Of a stretch of DNA of 45,442 nt, positions 23,955 through 31,190 are shown piece after piece (within the stretch, counting starts at the first letter, position 1; each line of letters begins with the position of its first letter). The DNA is taken from contig DATKPC010000052.1 in the NCBI GenBank assembly GCA_035524275.1, positions 1 to 45,442 of the forward strand. Direction: 5' to 3'. This stretch comes from DATKPC01 sp035524275 (GTDB lineage Bacteria; Pseudomonadota; Gammaproteobacteria; Burkholderiales; Burkholderiaceae_F). The translations under genes and the position numbers were made by a program. The notes under the pieces are model-generated. The model made no database searches, had not been told where the DNA came from, and saw nothing but the letters and a program-made list of their open reading frames with translations.

Positions 23955-25361
23955 TCAGAACGCCTTCTTGTCCCCGAAGACGACCAGCGCCGTGCGCAGC
24001 AGGATCACGAGATCGAGGCTGAGCGTCCAGTTGCGCAGGTACTCCAGGTCGCTCGCGATGCGCTTGGTCATCTCGTCGAGGTCGTCGCCGCCGCGGAAGC
24101 CGCGCACCTGAGCGAGCCCGGTGATCCCGGGCTTGACCTTGTGGCGCAGCATGTAACCCGGAATGAGCTTCCGGAACTGCTCGTTCATCAGCACGGCGTG
24201 CGGGCGCGGCCCGACGAGGCTCATCGTCCCGAACAGCACGTTGATCACCTGCGGCAGTTCGTCGAGCGACGAGCGGCGCAGGAAATGGCCGAACTTCGTG
24301 ATCCGCTGGTCGCCCTTCTTCGCCGCGGTGAACGAGCTGGCGCCGTCCTCCGCGACGGTCATGCTGCGGAACTTGTAGACGACGATCTCGCGCCCGTCGA
24401 GTCCGTAGCGCCGCTGCTTGAAGAGCGCCGGCCCGGGCGAGCTCAGCCGCACGCCGATCGCGATCGCGACGAGGATCGGCGAAATCAGCGCAAGCATGAG
24501 GCCCGACAGGATGATGTCCTCGATGCGCTTGATGATCCCGTTGACCCCGGCAAACGGCGTCTCGCGGACGGCGACGACCGGCATGCCGGCGACGGCCTCG
24601 ATGCGGCCGTTGATGAGGTCGGTCACGAAGATGTCCGGCGCGAAGAAGATCGACGCCGTCGAGTCCTTGAGGTCGTCGAGCATGTTCAGGATGCGCGGCT
24701 GCGTCGCCATCGGCAGCGCGAGGTAGATCCGGTCGACGCGGTGCTCGCGCGCGAAGTCGCCGAGCTGCCTGAAGTTGCCGAGCAGCGGGCGGTCGCCGAT
24801 CTGCCGCAGGCGGTCCGGGCTGCGGTCGTCGAAGAAGCCGATGAAGCGCAGCCCGTGGTACGGATTCGTCTCGAACTGTCGCGCCAGCCCGGCGCCGATG
24901 TCGTTGACGCCGCAGACGACGCAGGTGTCCTGGACGTCCGACAGCGCGAAGAGGCGCGGTATCGCGGCGCGCGCCGCGAGGTGCGCGAGGAAGAGCACGA
25001 CCGGCAGCGCCGCGAACCACGGGAGCAGCTCGCGCCGCGCGATGTCGCGCAGCCACGCGCTCGCGTAGCCGAACAGCGCGAGGCCGGCGAGCGCGGTGAG
25101 CGCGGTCACGAGGCACTTCCCGACCAGCGTCGGCGTCGTGTCGGTCAGCGCGACGTTGCCCGGATAGGTCAGCGCGAAGGCGAGGACTGCGGCGACGATC
25201 AGCCGCACGTCGAGCGCCTTGTCGAAGTCGTGATGGAACCACGTCGCCATCGCGACGAGCCAGAGCATGATCATCACCGGATCGAGCAGCGCCTCGATCG
25301 CGCCGGCGAGCGTCAGCGATCCACGCATGCCGGTGGCGTGTTTCTGCGTTTGGTCGTTCAT
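23955..25361 (-). CDS. Undecaprenyl-phosphate sugar phosphotransferase (WcaJ-like), EPS initiation
   Basis: The 468-residue protein is a polyprenyl-phosphate hexose-1-phosphate transferase of the large, five-helix class. Four N-terminal helices (about 12-120) lead to a Rossmann-like CoA_binding_3 part (about 145-265: VCGVNDIGAGLARQFE). One more helix (about 280-305) precedes the catalytic bacterial sugar-transferase domain with VVYKFRSM, LRRSSLDELPQVINVLFGTM and VGPRPH, then KPGITGLAQVRG. Enzymes of this kind place the first sugar, usually glucose, on undecaprenyl phosphate in the inner membrane. The start at 25361 is taken as the first sensible ATG; a clear ribosome-binding site is missing. 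It is divergent from the epsL-like gene, so the 170-bp gap likely holds two promoters. Confidence 0.92.
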   Translation of the reverse strand: MNDQTQKHATGMRGSLTLAGAIEALLDPVMIMLWLVAMATWFHHDFDKALDVRLIVAAVLAFALTYPGNVALTDTTPTLVGKCLVTALTALAGLALFGYASAWLRDIARRELLPWFAALPVVLFLAHLAARAAIPRLFALSDVQDTCVVCGVNDIGAGLARQFETNPYHGLRFIGFFDDRSPDRLRQIGDRPLLGNFRQLGDFAREHRVDRIYLALPMATQPRILNMLDDLKDSTASIFFAPDIFVTDLINGRIEAVAGMPVVAVRETPFAGVNGIIKRIEDIILSGLMLALISPILVAIAIGVRLSSPGPALFKQRRYGLDGREIVVYKFRSMTVAEDGASSFTAAKKGDQRITKFGHFLRRSSLDELPQVINVLFGTMSLVGPRPHAVLMNEQFRKLIPGYMLRHKVKPGITGLAQVRGFRGGDDLDEMTKRIASDLEYLRNWTLSLDLVILLRTALVVFGDKKAF

Positions 25362-25370
25362 GCGGAGATT

Positions 25371-25383
25371 TCGATATCGATAT
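25371..25383. promoter_or_regulatory. AT-rich palindrome before the sugar transferase gene
   Basis: TCGATATCGA is a perfect 10-bp palindrome at 25371-25380, and the overlapping ATATCGATAT at 25374-25383 is a second one. It lies 10 bp upstream of the sugar transferase start, between two divergent EPS genes. It could be an operator or part of a promoter close to the start codon. The evidence is base composition and symmetry only. Confidence 0.4.
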
Positions 25384-25532
25384 TTCCGGGCGCGGCGCCG
25401 AGGATGGCCTCGGCGCGCGGGCAGCACGTAGAATCCGACGCGCTGCGCACGTCACGACCCGGGGTCGAGCCGGCATCGCGCGGACGCGTCATTATCAGGC
25501 AAGTCGTACCAACCAACGAAGAGGATTTCGCC

Positions 25533-26867
25533 GTGGATATGCGCTCGAGTGACTTGCCGTACCGGTTGCCGCAGGTGGACGCGACCCCGATGCGCCGTCG
25601 GTCGGTTGCGCGCGACCGCGCGGCGTTTGGCGCCGCGCGCGCGCTCGCGGCGGCCGTGGCGCTCGCATTCGCCGGCGTCGCGGGCGCGCAGCAGACGGTG
25701 ACGCAGTCGCTGCTCGCGCAGCCCCTGGGCCTGTCGTTCGGCGCCGAGGAGCGCGTCGCGTACGACAGCAACGTGCTCGAGGGGCAGCCGGGAGCCGAGC
25801 TCGGGGCCTGGCTCTACACGACGCTGCTCGACGCCGGCTTCCTGCAGAACTACGGCCGGCAGCACATCGATTTCAACGGCACGGTGGGTCGCGTGAACTA
25901 CGCCGGAAACGGCCTGAGCCAGTACGACTACACGACGGACACGCTGCACGGCAACTGGAGTGCCGACTGGGTCGGCAACCTGCACAGCAACGTCGTCGCG
26001 GACCAGACGCGGCAGATGGCGCAGTTCGCGAATTTCGGCACCGCGGCGCGCGACGTCGTGACGCTCACGACGGCGTCCGGCTCGCTCGACTTCCCGCTCC
26101 TCAGCCAGCAGTGGCACGGGCTCGTCGGCGGCGATCTGCAGCGGCAGCGCTATTCGTTCGCGACGCAGGCGGTCGCCGACACGAACGCGCACGAGGTCCT
26201 CGGCGGCTTCTTCTATTCGACGGCGAAGGAAAATCGCATCGAGCTGATCGTTCGCGAGCAGCACGTCGGCTATCCGCTGGGTGCCGGCTCGATCTACCAG
26301 GGCGCCGACTACGTCGATCGTGCGATCGACCTGCGCGGGACCTGGACGTTTTCGCCGTTGACCTCGTTGTCCGGCCGCATCGGTTACCTGCGCCGGCGCG
26401 TCGACCAGCTGCAGTTCGAGGACTTCTCCGGGCCGGCCTACGAGCTGACGTACCTGTGGCGCCCGACGCCGAAGTCGGCGCTGTCGCTGTTCGGCGCCAG
26501 GCAGGTGGGCGCCGTCGGCCAGAACGCGGCGCTCTACGCGGTCGCGCGGACGTTCCGTGTCACGCCGTCGTACACGCCGACGGAGAAGACGCGGATCAAC
26601 GTCAGCTACGAACGCAACTGGTACAACAACATCAGCACGCCGGCGTTCGCGGCCGCCTACGCGGCGCAGTTCCCGCAGCAGCTCGCCATTCCCGGCACCG
26701 ACTTCACGTACGACACGGCGCGCCTCGGCATCGACGCCAACTGGGCGCCTTTCCGCTGGTTGGAGGCGCGAGCGGGCTGGAGCCGCACGTACCGGACGGC
26801 GGCCTCGACGGCGTTCTACGACTACGCGGAACGCATTGCGTACGTGGGAGCCACCGCGCGCTTCTGA
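25533..26867 (+). CDS. epsL: EpsL-like outer-membrane beta-barrel of EPS biosynthesis
   Basis: The 444-residue product has a long basic N-terminus and a signal peptide (hydrophobic part about 35-50, cut near VAGAQQ). A barrel with many alternating strands follows, such as WLYTTLLDAGFLQNYGRQ, ELTYLWRPTPKSALSLF and RTFRVTPSYTPTEKTRIN, ending YVGATARF with a terminal Phe. The start of the mature part (GLSFGAEERVAYDSNVLE) and the length fit the EpsL proteins found with exosortase-B type EPS loci. The GTG at 25533 is chosen because GAGGA is 7 nt upstream; an ATG at 25539 is an alternative. In such loci the protein is thought to help EPS leave the cell. The name is by resemblance, not by search. 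Confidence 0.65.
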   Translation: MDMRSSDLPYRLPQVDATPMRRRSVARDRAAFGAARALAAAVALAFAGVAGAQQTVTQSLLAQPLGLSFGAEERVAYDSNVLEGQPGAELGAWLYTTLLDAGFLQNYGRQHIDFNGTVGRVNYAGNGLSQYDYTTDTLHGNWSADWVGNLHSNVVADQTRQMAQFANFGTAARDVVTLTTASGSLDFPLLSQQWHGLVGGDLQRQRYSFATQAVADTNAHEVLGGFFYSTAKENRIELIVREQHVGYPLGAGSIYQGADYVDRAIDLRGTWTFSPLTSLSGRIGYLRRRVDQLQFEDFSGPAYELTYLWRPTPKSALSLFGARQVGAVGQNAALYAVARTFRVTPSYTPTEKTRINVSYERNWYNNISTPAFAAAYAAQFPQQLAIPGTDFTYDTARLGIDANWAPFRWLEARAGWSRTYRTAASTAFYDYAERIAYVGATARF

Positions 26868-27265
26868 CGCGCAGGTCGCGGCCAGCCGGCGCCGCACCGG
26901 TTTTCCGCCACTTCACGCGGCGTCCGCGGCGTCCGCGGCGCGACGGCTGTCGGCATTTCGCTGCGTCGCAAAATCCACCCTGATCGCTGAAACAGGGTAC
27001 GTGGCATTCATGTGCCGATTCTTGAGGGCCATTTATCCGACTGGACCTACCTTTCGTCCACCATGGGATACCGTGTCCTACGTGGTTCTAGCCAAAGTTT
27101 GGTATCTTTCTGGCGTAGCAGGTTCCCCCGGTTCGCTCATTAGGGGACTTGCATGGAAAAACGTGGTAGTCGGCAGGGCACGTCATGTAAGCTGCGCCGC
27201 AACATAAGAAGTGGCGCCCGTCATGACGTACCGGCCGGCGCAGGGTCTCAGTTGGAGGACGTTGC
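26868..27265. other. Leader region with no gene, upstream of the small sorting-signal gene
   Basis: The right two-thirds is clearly less GC-rich than the genes around it. I see no protein-coding frame with family features; a possible open frame of about 65 codons from 27011 lacks a ribosome-binding site and any motif. It carries a possible extended -10 promoter at 27100-27108 and a long leader. I looked for a cyclic-di-GMP riboswitch core and did not find one. Confidence 0.5.
27100..27108 (+). promoter_or_regulatory. Possible extended -10 promoter (TGGTATCTT)
   Basis: The TGn extension followed by TATCTT fits an extended -10 element. No -35 box is clear, as such promoters may not need one. 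It would give a leader of about 150 nt to the start at 27266. The same TGGTATnnT pattern recurs at 29718 and 36152 in the same locus. Confidence 0.35.
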
Positions 27266-27583
27266 TTGTTACCGAGAATCCTCATCGCGCTCATGGTCCC
27301 GGGGGTCGTCGTCGCCATCGCGGCTTCCGATGCTCACGAGGTCGGGGCGCCGGCCGCGCCCGCGGCGGCCGCGCCGTTGCCCGAGGTCGTGGCGTCAGTC
27401 ACCGAGCGTGCCGGCGTTGCCGGAAGCCGCGCCCCGTCCGCGGGCGAGTCGGTGGCTGCCCGCGCCGCGCTGAACGCGGTCAAGGAACCGGACGGCGAAC
27501 CGAAGAACTGGGTCCTGATCGCCGCCGGCGTCTACCTGATCGGCACCGTCCTGCGCCGGCGCGCGAAAGCCATGACGATCTAG
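27266..27583 (+). CDS. Small secreted protein with PEP-CTERM-like C-terminal sorting tail
   Basis: The 105-residue protein starts at a TTG supported by GGAGG 8 nt upstream. It has a short hydrophobic signal (about 3-20: PRILIALMVPGVVVAIAA). A low-complexity Ala/Pro/Glu middle follows (about 28-75). The C-terminal tail has EP at 78-79 (GEPKNW), a single hydrophobic helix (about 83-96) and a basic cluster RRR, then AKAMTI. This three-part tail resembles PEP-CTERM signals recognised by exosortases, though the motif is not a perfect Pro-Glu-Pro. I recognise no family for the rest. It lies between the epsL-like and epsE-like genes, which in exosortase-B loci is a likely place for a target protein. 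No exosortase gene is in the window. Confidence 0.6.
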   Translation: MLPRILIALMVPGVVVAIAASDAHEVGAPAAPAAAAPLPEVVASVTERAGVAGSRAPSAGESVAARAALNAVKEPDGEPKNWVLIAAGVYLIGTVLRRRAKAMTI

Positions 27584-27596
27584 ACGTCGTCGACGA

Positions 27597-27624
27597 CGCG
27601 ATGGCGGGCCGGCCCACCATCGCG
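27597..27624. terminator. Strong hairpin after the small sorting-signal gene
   Basis: CGCGATGG (27597-27604) pairs perfectly with CCATCGCG (27617-27624), and GGGC/GCCC continues inside after a single C-A mismatch. It lies 14 bp past the stop. A T-run is missing, so it may be a Rho-aided terminator, a 3' stabiliser or a processing site. A perfect 14-bp palindrome, CGTCGTCGACGACG, lies just before it at about 27585-27598. Confidence 0.45.
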
Positions 27625-27871
27625 TGACGAGGCCGATGTCCGTCCGGCGCCGCGAACGATGCCGGATGTCGCCTCGGCGGCGGCGGAAGCGCCACGCGCG
27701 CCGCGGAGCCGGATCGGTTGCAGCCGCACGCGGCGTGGCAGAATCGCAGCCGCCTTGGCCACGGCCCGACCGACTTGCGCCGTGCCGCCAGGCCCCGCCG
27801 CTGCGCCGAGCGCGTCGCCGGCTCGCGACGGATGCCGACTTGCCTAGACCCGAAGTTCCAAGGATGCCCCG

Positions 27872-28753
27872 ATGCGCCTGAGTCGCCTGTATCGAACCGT
27901 CCTCGTCGTCCTCGTGGCGGCATTCCCCACCCTCCTGCTGTCGGCGCAGCCCCAGCCGGCCAAGGCGCCGGTCGGCAAGGCGCTGGCACCGGCACCGGAC
28001 ACGCGCGAGGCGACGCTTCCCACCGCGCCGGACTACCAGCTGGCGGCCGGAGACGCCATCCGGATCACCGTGTTCCAGAACCCGGACCTCACGCTGGAAA
28101 CGCGGGTCAGCGAGACGGGCACGATCACGTACCCGCTGATCGGGTCCGTCAACGTCGGCGGCACGACGGTGGCGCAGGCGGAAAAACGCATCGCGACCAT
28201 GCTGAAGGACGGCGGCTTCATCGTCGCGCCGCAGGTCACCATCCTGCTCACGACGGCGCTGGGCAACCAGATCAACGTGCTGGGCCAGGTCGGAAAGCCG
28301 GGGCGCTACCAGCTGGAGAACGCGGATGCGAAGGTGTCCGACGTTCTGGCGCTCGCCGGGGGCATCGCATCCACGGGGGCCGACTACGTGACGTTCTCCG
28401 GGGTCCGGGACGGCAAGACGGTCACGCGCGACATCGACCTCTCGCGGCTCGCGCTGGGCAACGATCCGGCCGGCGACGTCCGGCTGCGGCCCGGCGATAC
28501 GCTGTTCGTCCCGATCGCGCCCAAGTTCTATGTCTACGGCGAAGTGACGCGGCCCGGGCAGTACCGGCTGGAGCGCGACATGAACGTGATGCAGGCGATA
28601 GCCACCAGCGGTGGCCTGACGCCAAAGGGAACGATGCGCGGCCTGCGCATCAGCCGCCACGGAAGCGACGGCAAGCTCCAGGAGATCAATCCGAAGCTGG
28701 AGGATCCGCTGAAGCCCGACGACGTGCTGTACATCAAGGAAAGCATCTTCTGA
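27872..28753 (+). CDS. epsE: Polysaccharide export protein EpsE (Wza-like, OPX family)
   Basis: The 293-residue product has a signal peptide (about 1-26, ending LLLSAQP). The Poly_export domain follows (about 52-130: DYQLAAGDAIRITVFQNPDL, then GTITYPLIGSVNVGGTTVAQ). Two SLBB beta-grasp repeats come next (about 135-205 with VNVLGQVGKPGRYQLE-like sequence, and 220-290 with YVYGEVTRPGQYRLERDM). It lacks a lipobox Cys and the C-terminal barrel helix of Wza, so it is of the shorter OPX class, which works with another outer-membrane partner such as the EpsL-like barrel. The ATG at 27872 has AAGGA about 9 nt upstream. The preceding 288 bp hold a hairpin but no gene. It sits 33 bp before the aldo/keto reductase gene. 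Confidence 0.93.
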   Translation: MRLSRLYRTVLVVLVAAFPTLLLSAQPQPAKAPVGKALAPAPDTREATLPTAPDYQLAAGDAIRITVFQNPDLTLETRVSETGTITYPLIGSVNVGGTTVAQAEKRIATMLKDGGFIVAPQVTILLTTALGNQINVLGQVGKPGRYQLENADAKVSDVLALAGGIASTGADYVTFSGVRDGKTVTRDIDLSRLALGNDPAGDVRLRPGDTLFVPIAPKFYVYGEVTRPGQYRLERDMNVMQAIATSGGLTPKGTMRGLRISRHGSDGKLQEINPKLEDPLKPDDVLYIKESIF

Positions 28754-28786
28754 GCGGGCGGTCGCACCGCCATCGATGACGTCGTG

Positions 28787-29620
28787 ATGCGCGCGACGAT
28801 TCCAGGAACCGGGCTCGTCGCATCCCGGCTCGGCCTCGGCACGGAATCGCTGCATCGCCTGCGGGGGCGCGCGCGAGCGGACCTGCTCGACGCGGCCTAC
28901 GACCTCGGCGTGCGCTACGTCGACAGCGCGCCGCTTTACGGCCACGGGATCGCCGAACGCGAGGTCGGGCGTTTCGTCGCGCGATGCCGCGCGCGCGGCG
29001 GCGAGGGGATCGTCGTCGGGATCAAGGTGGGCCGCGTCGCGGACCCGTTGCTGACGCGGTTTCCGGCGCTCGTCCGACCGAACATGATCCTGCGCGGCGT
29101 CGCGCGCAAGGCATTGCGCCGGCCGGTCGCCATGGCGCCCCACCGATTCGATCCGGCCTGGATTCGCGAGAGCGTCGAGGCCTCGCTGTCGCGCCTGGGC
29201 GTCGATTGCATCGACATCGCCTACCTGCACGAGCCGCCGGCCACGCTCGCGGATTCGGCCGCCGACGTCGCAGCCGCGCTGCAGCGAATGATCAGCGAGG
29301 GCAAGGTTCGCACGATCGGGATCTCCGGGCACGCCGTCGACGCGCTGCGCATCGCGGCGCGGCAGCCGGACATCGCGGCCGTCGTCCAGGTCGATGCGCG
29401 CGACGGACGCGTCGCCCTCGAAGCCCTGCGGGCGGCAGGGCGCCCCGTCCAGGTCAGTTTCGAACACCTGGCGCCGGCGCCCGGGATGCCGGCGGCCGCC
29501 TCGGATCTCGACGCGATGCGGGCCGCGGCAGGGTTCAACGAATCGGGCGTGATCGTCGTCTCGACGCCCGATCGCGGGCGGCTCGCGGACTGCGCGCGCG
29601 CGCTGGACAACGCGACCTGA
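28787..29620 (+). CDS. Aldo/keto reductase family protein
   Basis: The 277-residue protein has the AKR barrel pattern: ARADLLDAAYDLGVRYVDSAPLYGHG holding the catalytic Asp and Tyr, GIKVGR with the Lys, and DIAYLHEPP with the His. A GKVRTIGISGHAVDALR segment follows and a shortened C-terminal end. It should reduce an aldehyde or keto group with NAD(P)H in the cytoplasm, probably on a sugar-like substrate given its place in the EPS locus. GTG at 28784 directly precedes ATG at 28787; the ATG is preferred. The C-terminal cofactor part (VIVVSTPDRGRL) is less conserved than in classic members. Confidence 0.85.
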   Translation: MRATIPGTGLVASRLGLGTESLHRLRGRARADLLDAAYDLGVRYVDSAPLYGHGIAEREVGRFVARCRARGGEGIVVGIKVGRVADPLLTRFPALVRPNMILRGVARKALRRPVAMAPHRFDPAWIRESVEASLSRLGVDCIDIAYLHEPPATLADSAADVAAALQRMISEGKVRTIGISGHAVDALRIAARQPDIAAVVQVDARDGRVALEALRAAGRPVQVSFEHLAPAPGMPAAASDLDAMRAAAGFNESGVIVVSTPDRGRLADCARALDNAT

Positions 29621-29717
29621 CGACCCGGCTGCCGAATCCCAGCGATGAACCCTGGTGATCGCGGCGCGGTTGTCGGGTCACGGAGACGTGGGATCCGCTT
29701 CTACCTTCCCATAAATA

Positions 29718-29726
29718 TGGTATCCT
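29718..29726 (+). promoter_or_regulatory. Possible extended -10 promoter (TGGTATCCT)
   Basis: An AT-rich island, ATAAATATGGTATCCTAA, stands out in GC-rich DNA between the aldo/keto reductase and the glycosyltransferase. TGG plus TATCCT fits an extended -10 element, with TTCTAC at 29699-29704 as a weak -35 at 16-bp spacing. The leader to 29871 is about 145 nt and contains a 7-bp stem at 29791-29814 (TGCGCAG/CTGCGCA). Confidence 0.4.
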
Positions 29727-29870
29727 AACCGTCATTGCAGGGGTCGGTCGAGGCATCGAGGCGTCGGGCGGATTGTCGTCCGGGCCCGCCTGCGCAGCCC
29801 GGCCGCCCTGCGCATCGATTCCTGACGACGGTCGGGCGGATGCCCGCCACCTGAACCCGGAGGTTGCCCG

Positions 29871-31049
29871 ATGGCGATCCTCGCTCACCTGATCCTCCTC
29901 GCGATCGCGCTGCCGGGCGCCCTGTCGTGCCTCTACCTGCTGCTGCTGACGCTGCTCTCGGCCAGGGCGCCGGTTCCGCCGCGCTCGTCGCGGTCGCTGC
30001 GCTTCGACATCGTCGTGCCGGCGCACAACGAGGCGGCCGGGATCCAGCGGACGGTCGAGAGCCTGCGCCGCGTCGATTGGCCGACCGACCGCTTTCGCGT
30101 CCGCGTCGTCGCGGACAACTGCACCGATGCGACGGCCGAGCTGGCCCGGGCCGCGGGCGCGGACGTGCTGGAGCGCAACAATCCGCTGAAGCGCGGCAAG
30201 GGCTACGCGCTGGATTTCGCATTCCGTGCCGGCGCCACCGATAGCTGGGCGCAGGCCGTCGTGGTCATCGATGCCGACGCCGTCGTCTCGGCCAACCTGC
30301 TCGAGGCCTGCGCCACGCGCATCGAACGCGGCGCGCAGGCCGTCCAGGTGCATTACGGCGTCAGCAATCCGGACGCCAACTGGCGCACGCGGCTCATCAC
30401 GATCGCCAAGTCGTGCTTCCACATCGTCCGCTCGCGCGCGCGCGAGCGCTTGGGCCTGTCGTGCGGCGTCCGCGGCAACGGCTGGTGCGTGACTTACGAC
30501 CTGCTGCGTCGCGTCCCGTACGCGTGCTTCTCGTTGACCGAGGACCTGGAGTACGGCATCGAGCTCGGGCTGGCCGGCGTCCGCGTCGAGTATGCCGACG
30601 AGGCCTGCGCGAACGCCGACATGGTGTCCGACGGGAAGGCCGCGGGCACGCAGCGCCAGCGGTGGGAGGATGGACGTTTCCAGATGATCCGCGCGCGCAC
30701 CGCCTCGCTGTTGCAGGCGGCGCTCAGCCGGCGAAGCGCCGTCTGCCTCGACCTCGCCCTCGACCTGCTCGTGCTGCCGCTGTCGTATGTCGTCATCGGC
30801 GTCGCGGCGCTGCTCGCCGTTTCCGAGCTGGCGACGATGTGGCGGCCGGAACTGTCGCCGTGGGTCGCGCTCGGCTGGATCTGCGTCGCCGCGCTCGTTG
30901 CCTACGTGCTGCGTGGCTGGCAGTTGAGCGGCGTCGGCCTGCGCGGCCTGCTCGATTTCGCGCGCGTCCCGGGGTACATCGCGTGGAAGACGATGATCAT
31001 GCTCCGGCGCCGGACCGGCGGCTGGGTGAGGACGCGGCGGGAAAGCTAG
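29871..31049 (+). CDS. Membrane glycosyltransferase, family 2 (EPS assembly)
   Basis: The 392-residue protein has an N-terminal helix (about 3-30). A GT-A domain of family 2 follows (about 45-280) with FDIVVPAHNEAAGIQRTV, the metal site DADA in VVVIDADAVV, the acceptor-base motif LTEDLEYG and the QRQRW sequence (about 263-267) typical of processive or membrane-linked GT2 enzymes. Two or three helices fill the C-terminus. Enzymes of this class add or polymerise sugars at the inner membrane. GGAGG lies 8 nt before the ATG at 29871. It is followed by the second inverted repeat, 4 bp after its stop, so it probably ends its transcript. Confidence 0.92.
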   Translation: MAILAHLILLAIALPGALSCLYLLLLTLLSARAPVPPRSSRSLRFDIVVPAHNEAAGIQRTVESLRRVDWPTDRFRVRVVADNCTDATAELARAAGADVLERNNPLKRGKGYALDFAFRAGATDSWAQAVVVIDADAVVSANLLEACATRIERGAQAVQVHYGVSNPDANWRTRLITIAKSCFHIVRSRARERLGLSCGVRGNGWCVTYDLLRRVPYACFSLTEDLEYGIELGLAGVRVEYADEACANADMVSDGKAAGTQRQRWEDGRFQMIRARTASLLQAALSRRSAVCLDLALDLLVLPLSYVVIGVAALLAVSELATMWRPELSPWVALGWICVAALVAYVLRGWQLSGVGLRGLLDFARVPGYIAWKTMIMLRRRTGGWVRTRRES

Positions 31050-31053
31050 CGCC

Positions 31054-31186
31054 GGCCCTCTCCCCCACCCCTCTCCCGCTACGCGGGCGAGGGGCGACCG
31101 GGCGTCGGCACTTGAGGCGTCGTCTGCATCGAGGACGCTGGATCGCCCCTCGCCCGCGAAGCGGGAGAGGGGAGGGGGAGAGGGCC
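31054..31186. repeat. Second complete long inverted repeat between convergent genes
   Basis: The left arm at 31054-31096 and right arm at 31144-31186 match over 41 of 43 positions with a 47-bp spacer. The right arm is identical to that at 23907-23949, and the left arm differs from the first copy at two T-to-A changes. The element lies exactly between two convergent stops, 4 bp after 31049 and 4 bp before 31191. Confidence 0.95.
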
Positions 31187-31190
31187 CCGA

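Noticed and set aside
26868..27265. Cyclic-di-GMP riboswitch or other known riboswitch in the leader
   Set aside because: I looked for conserved core motifs and found none; a covariance-model search would be needed to exclude a divergent one.
23818..31186. Inverted repeats as a CRISPR array
   Set aside because: Only two complete copies, more than 7 kb apart, with mirrored arms and no regularly spaced direct repeats.
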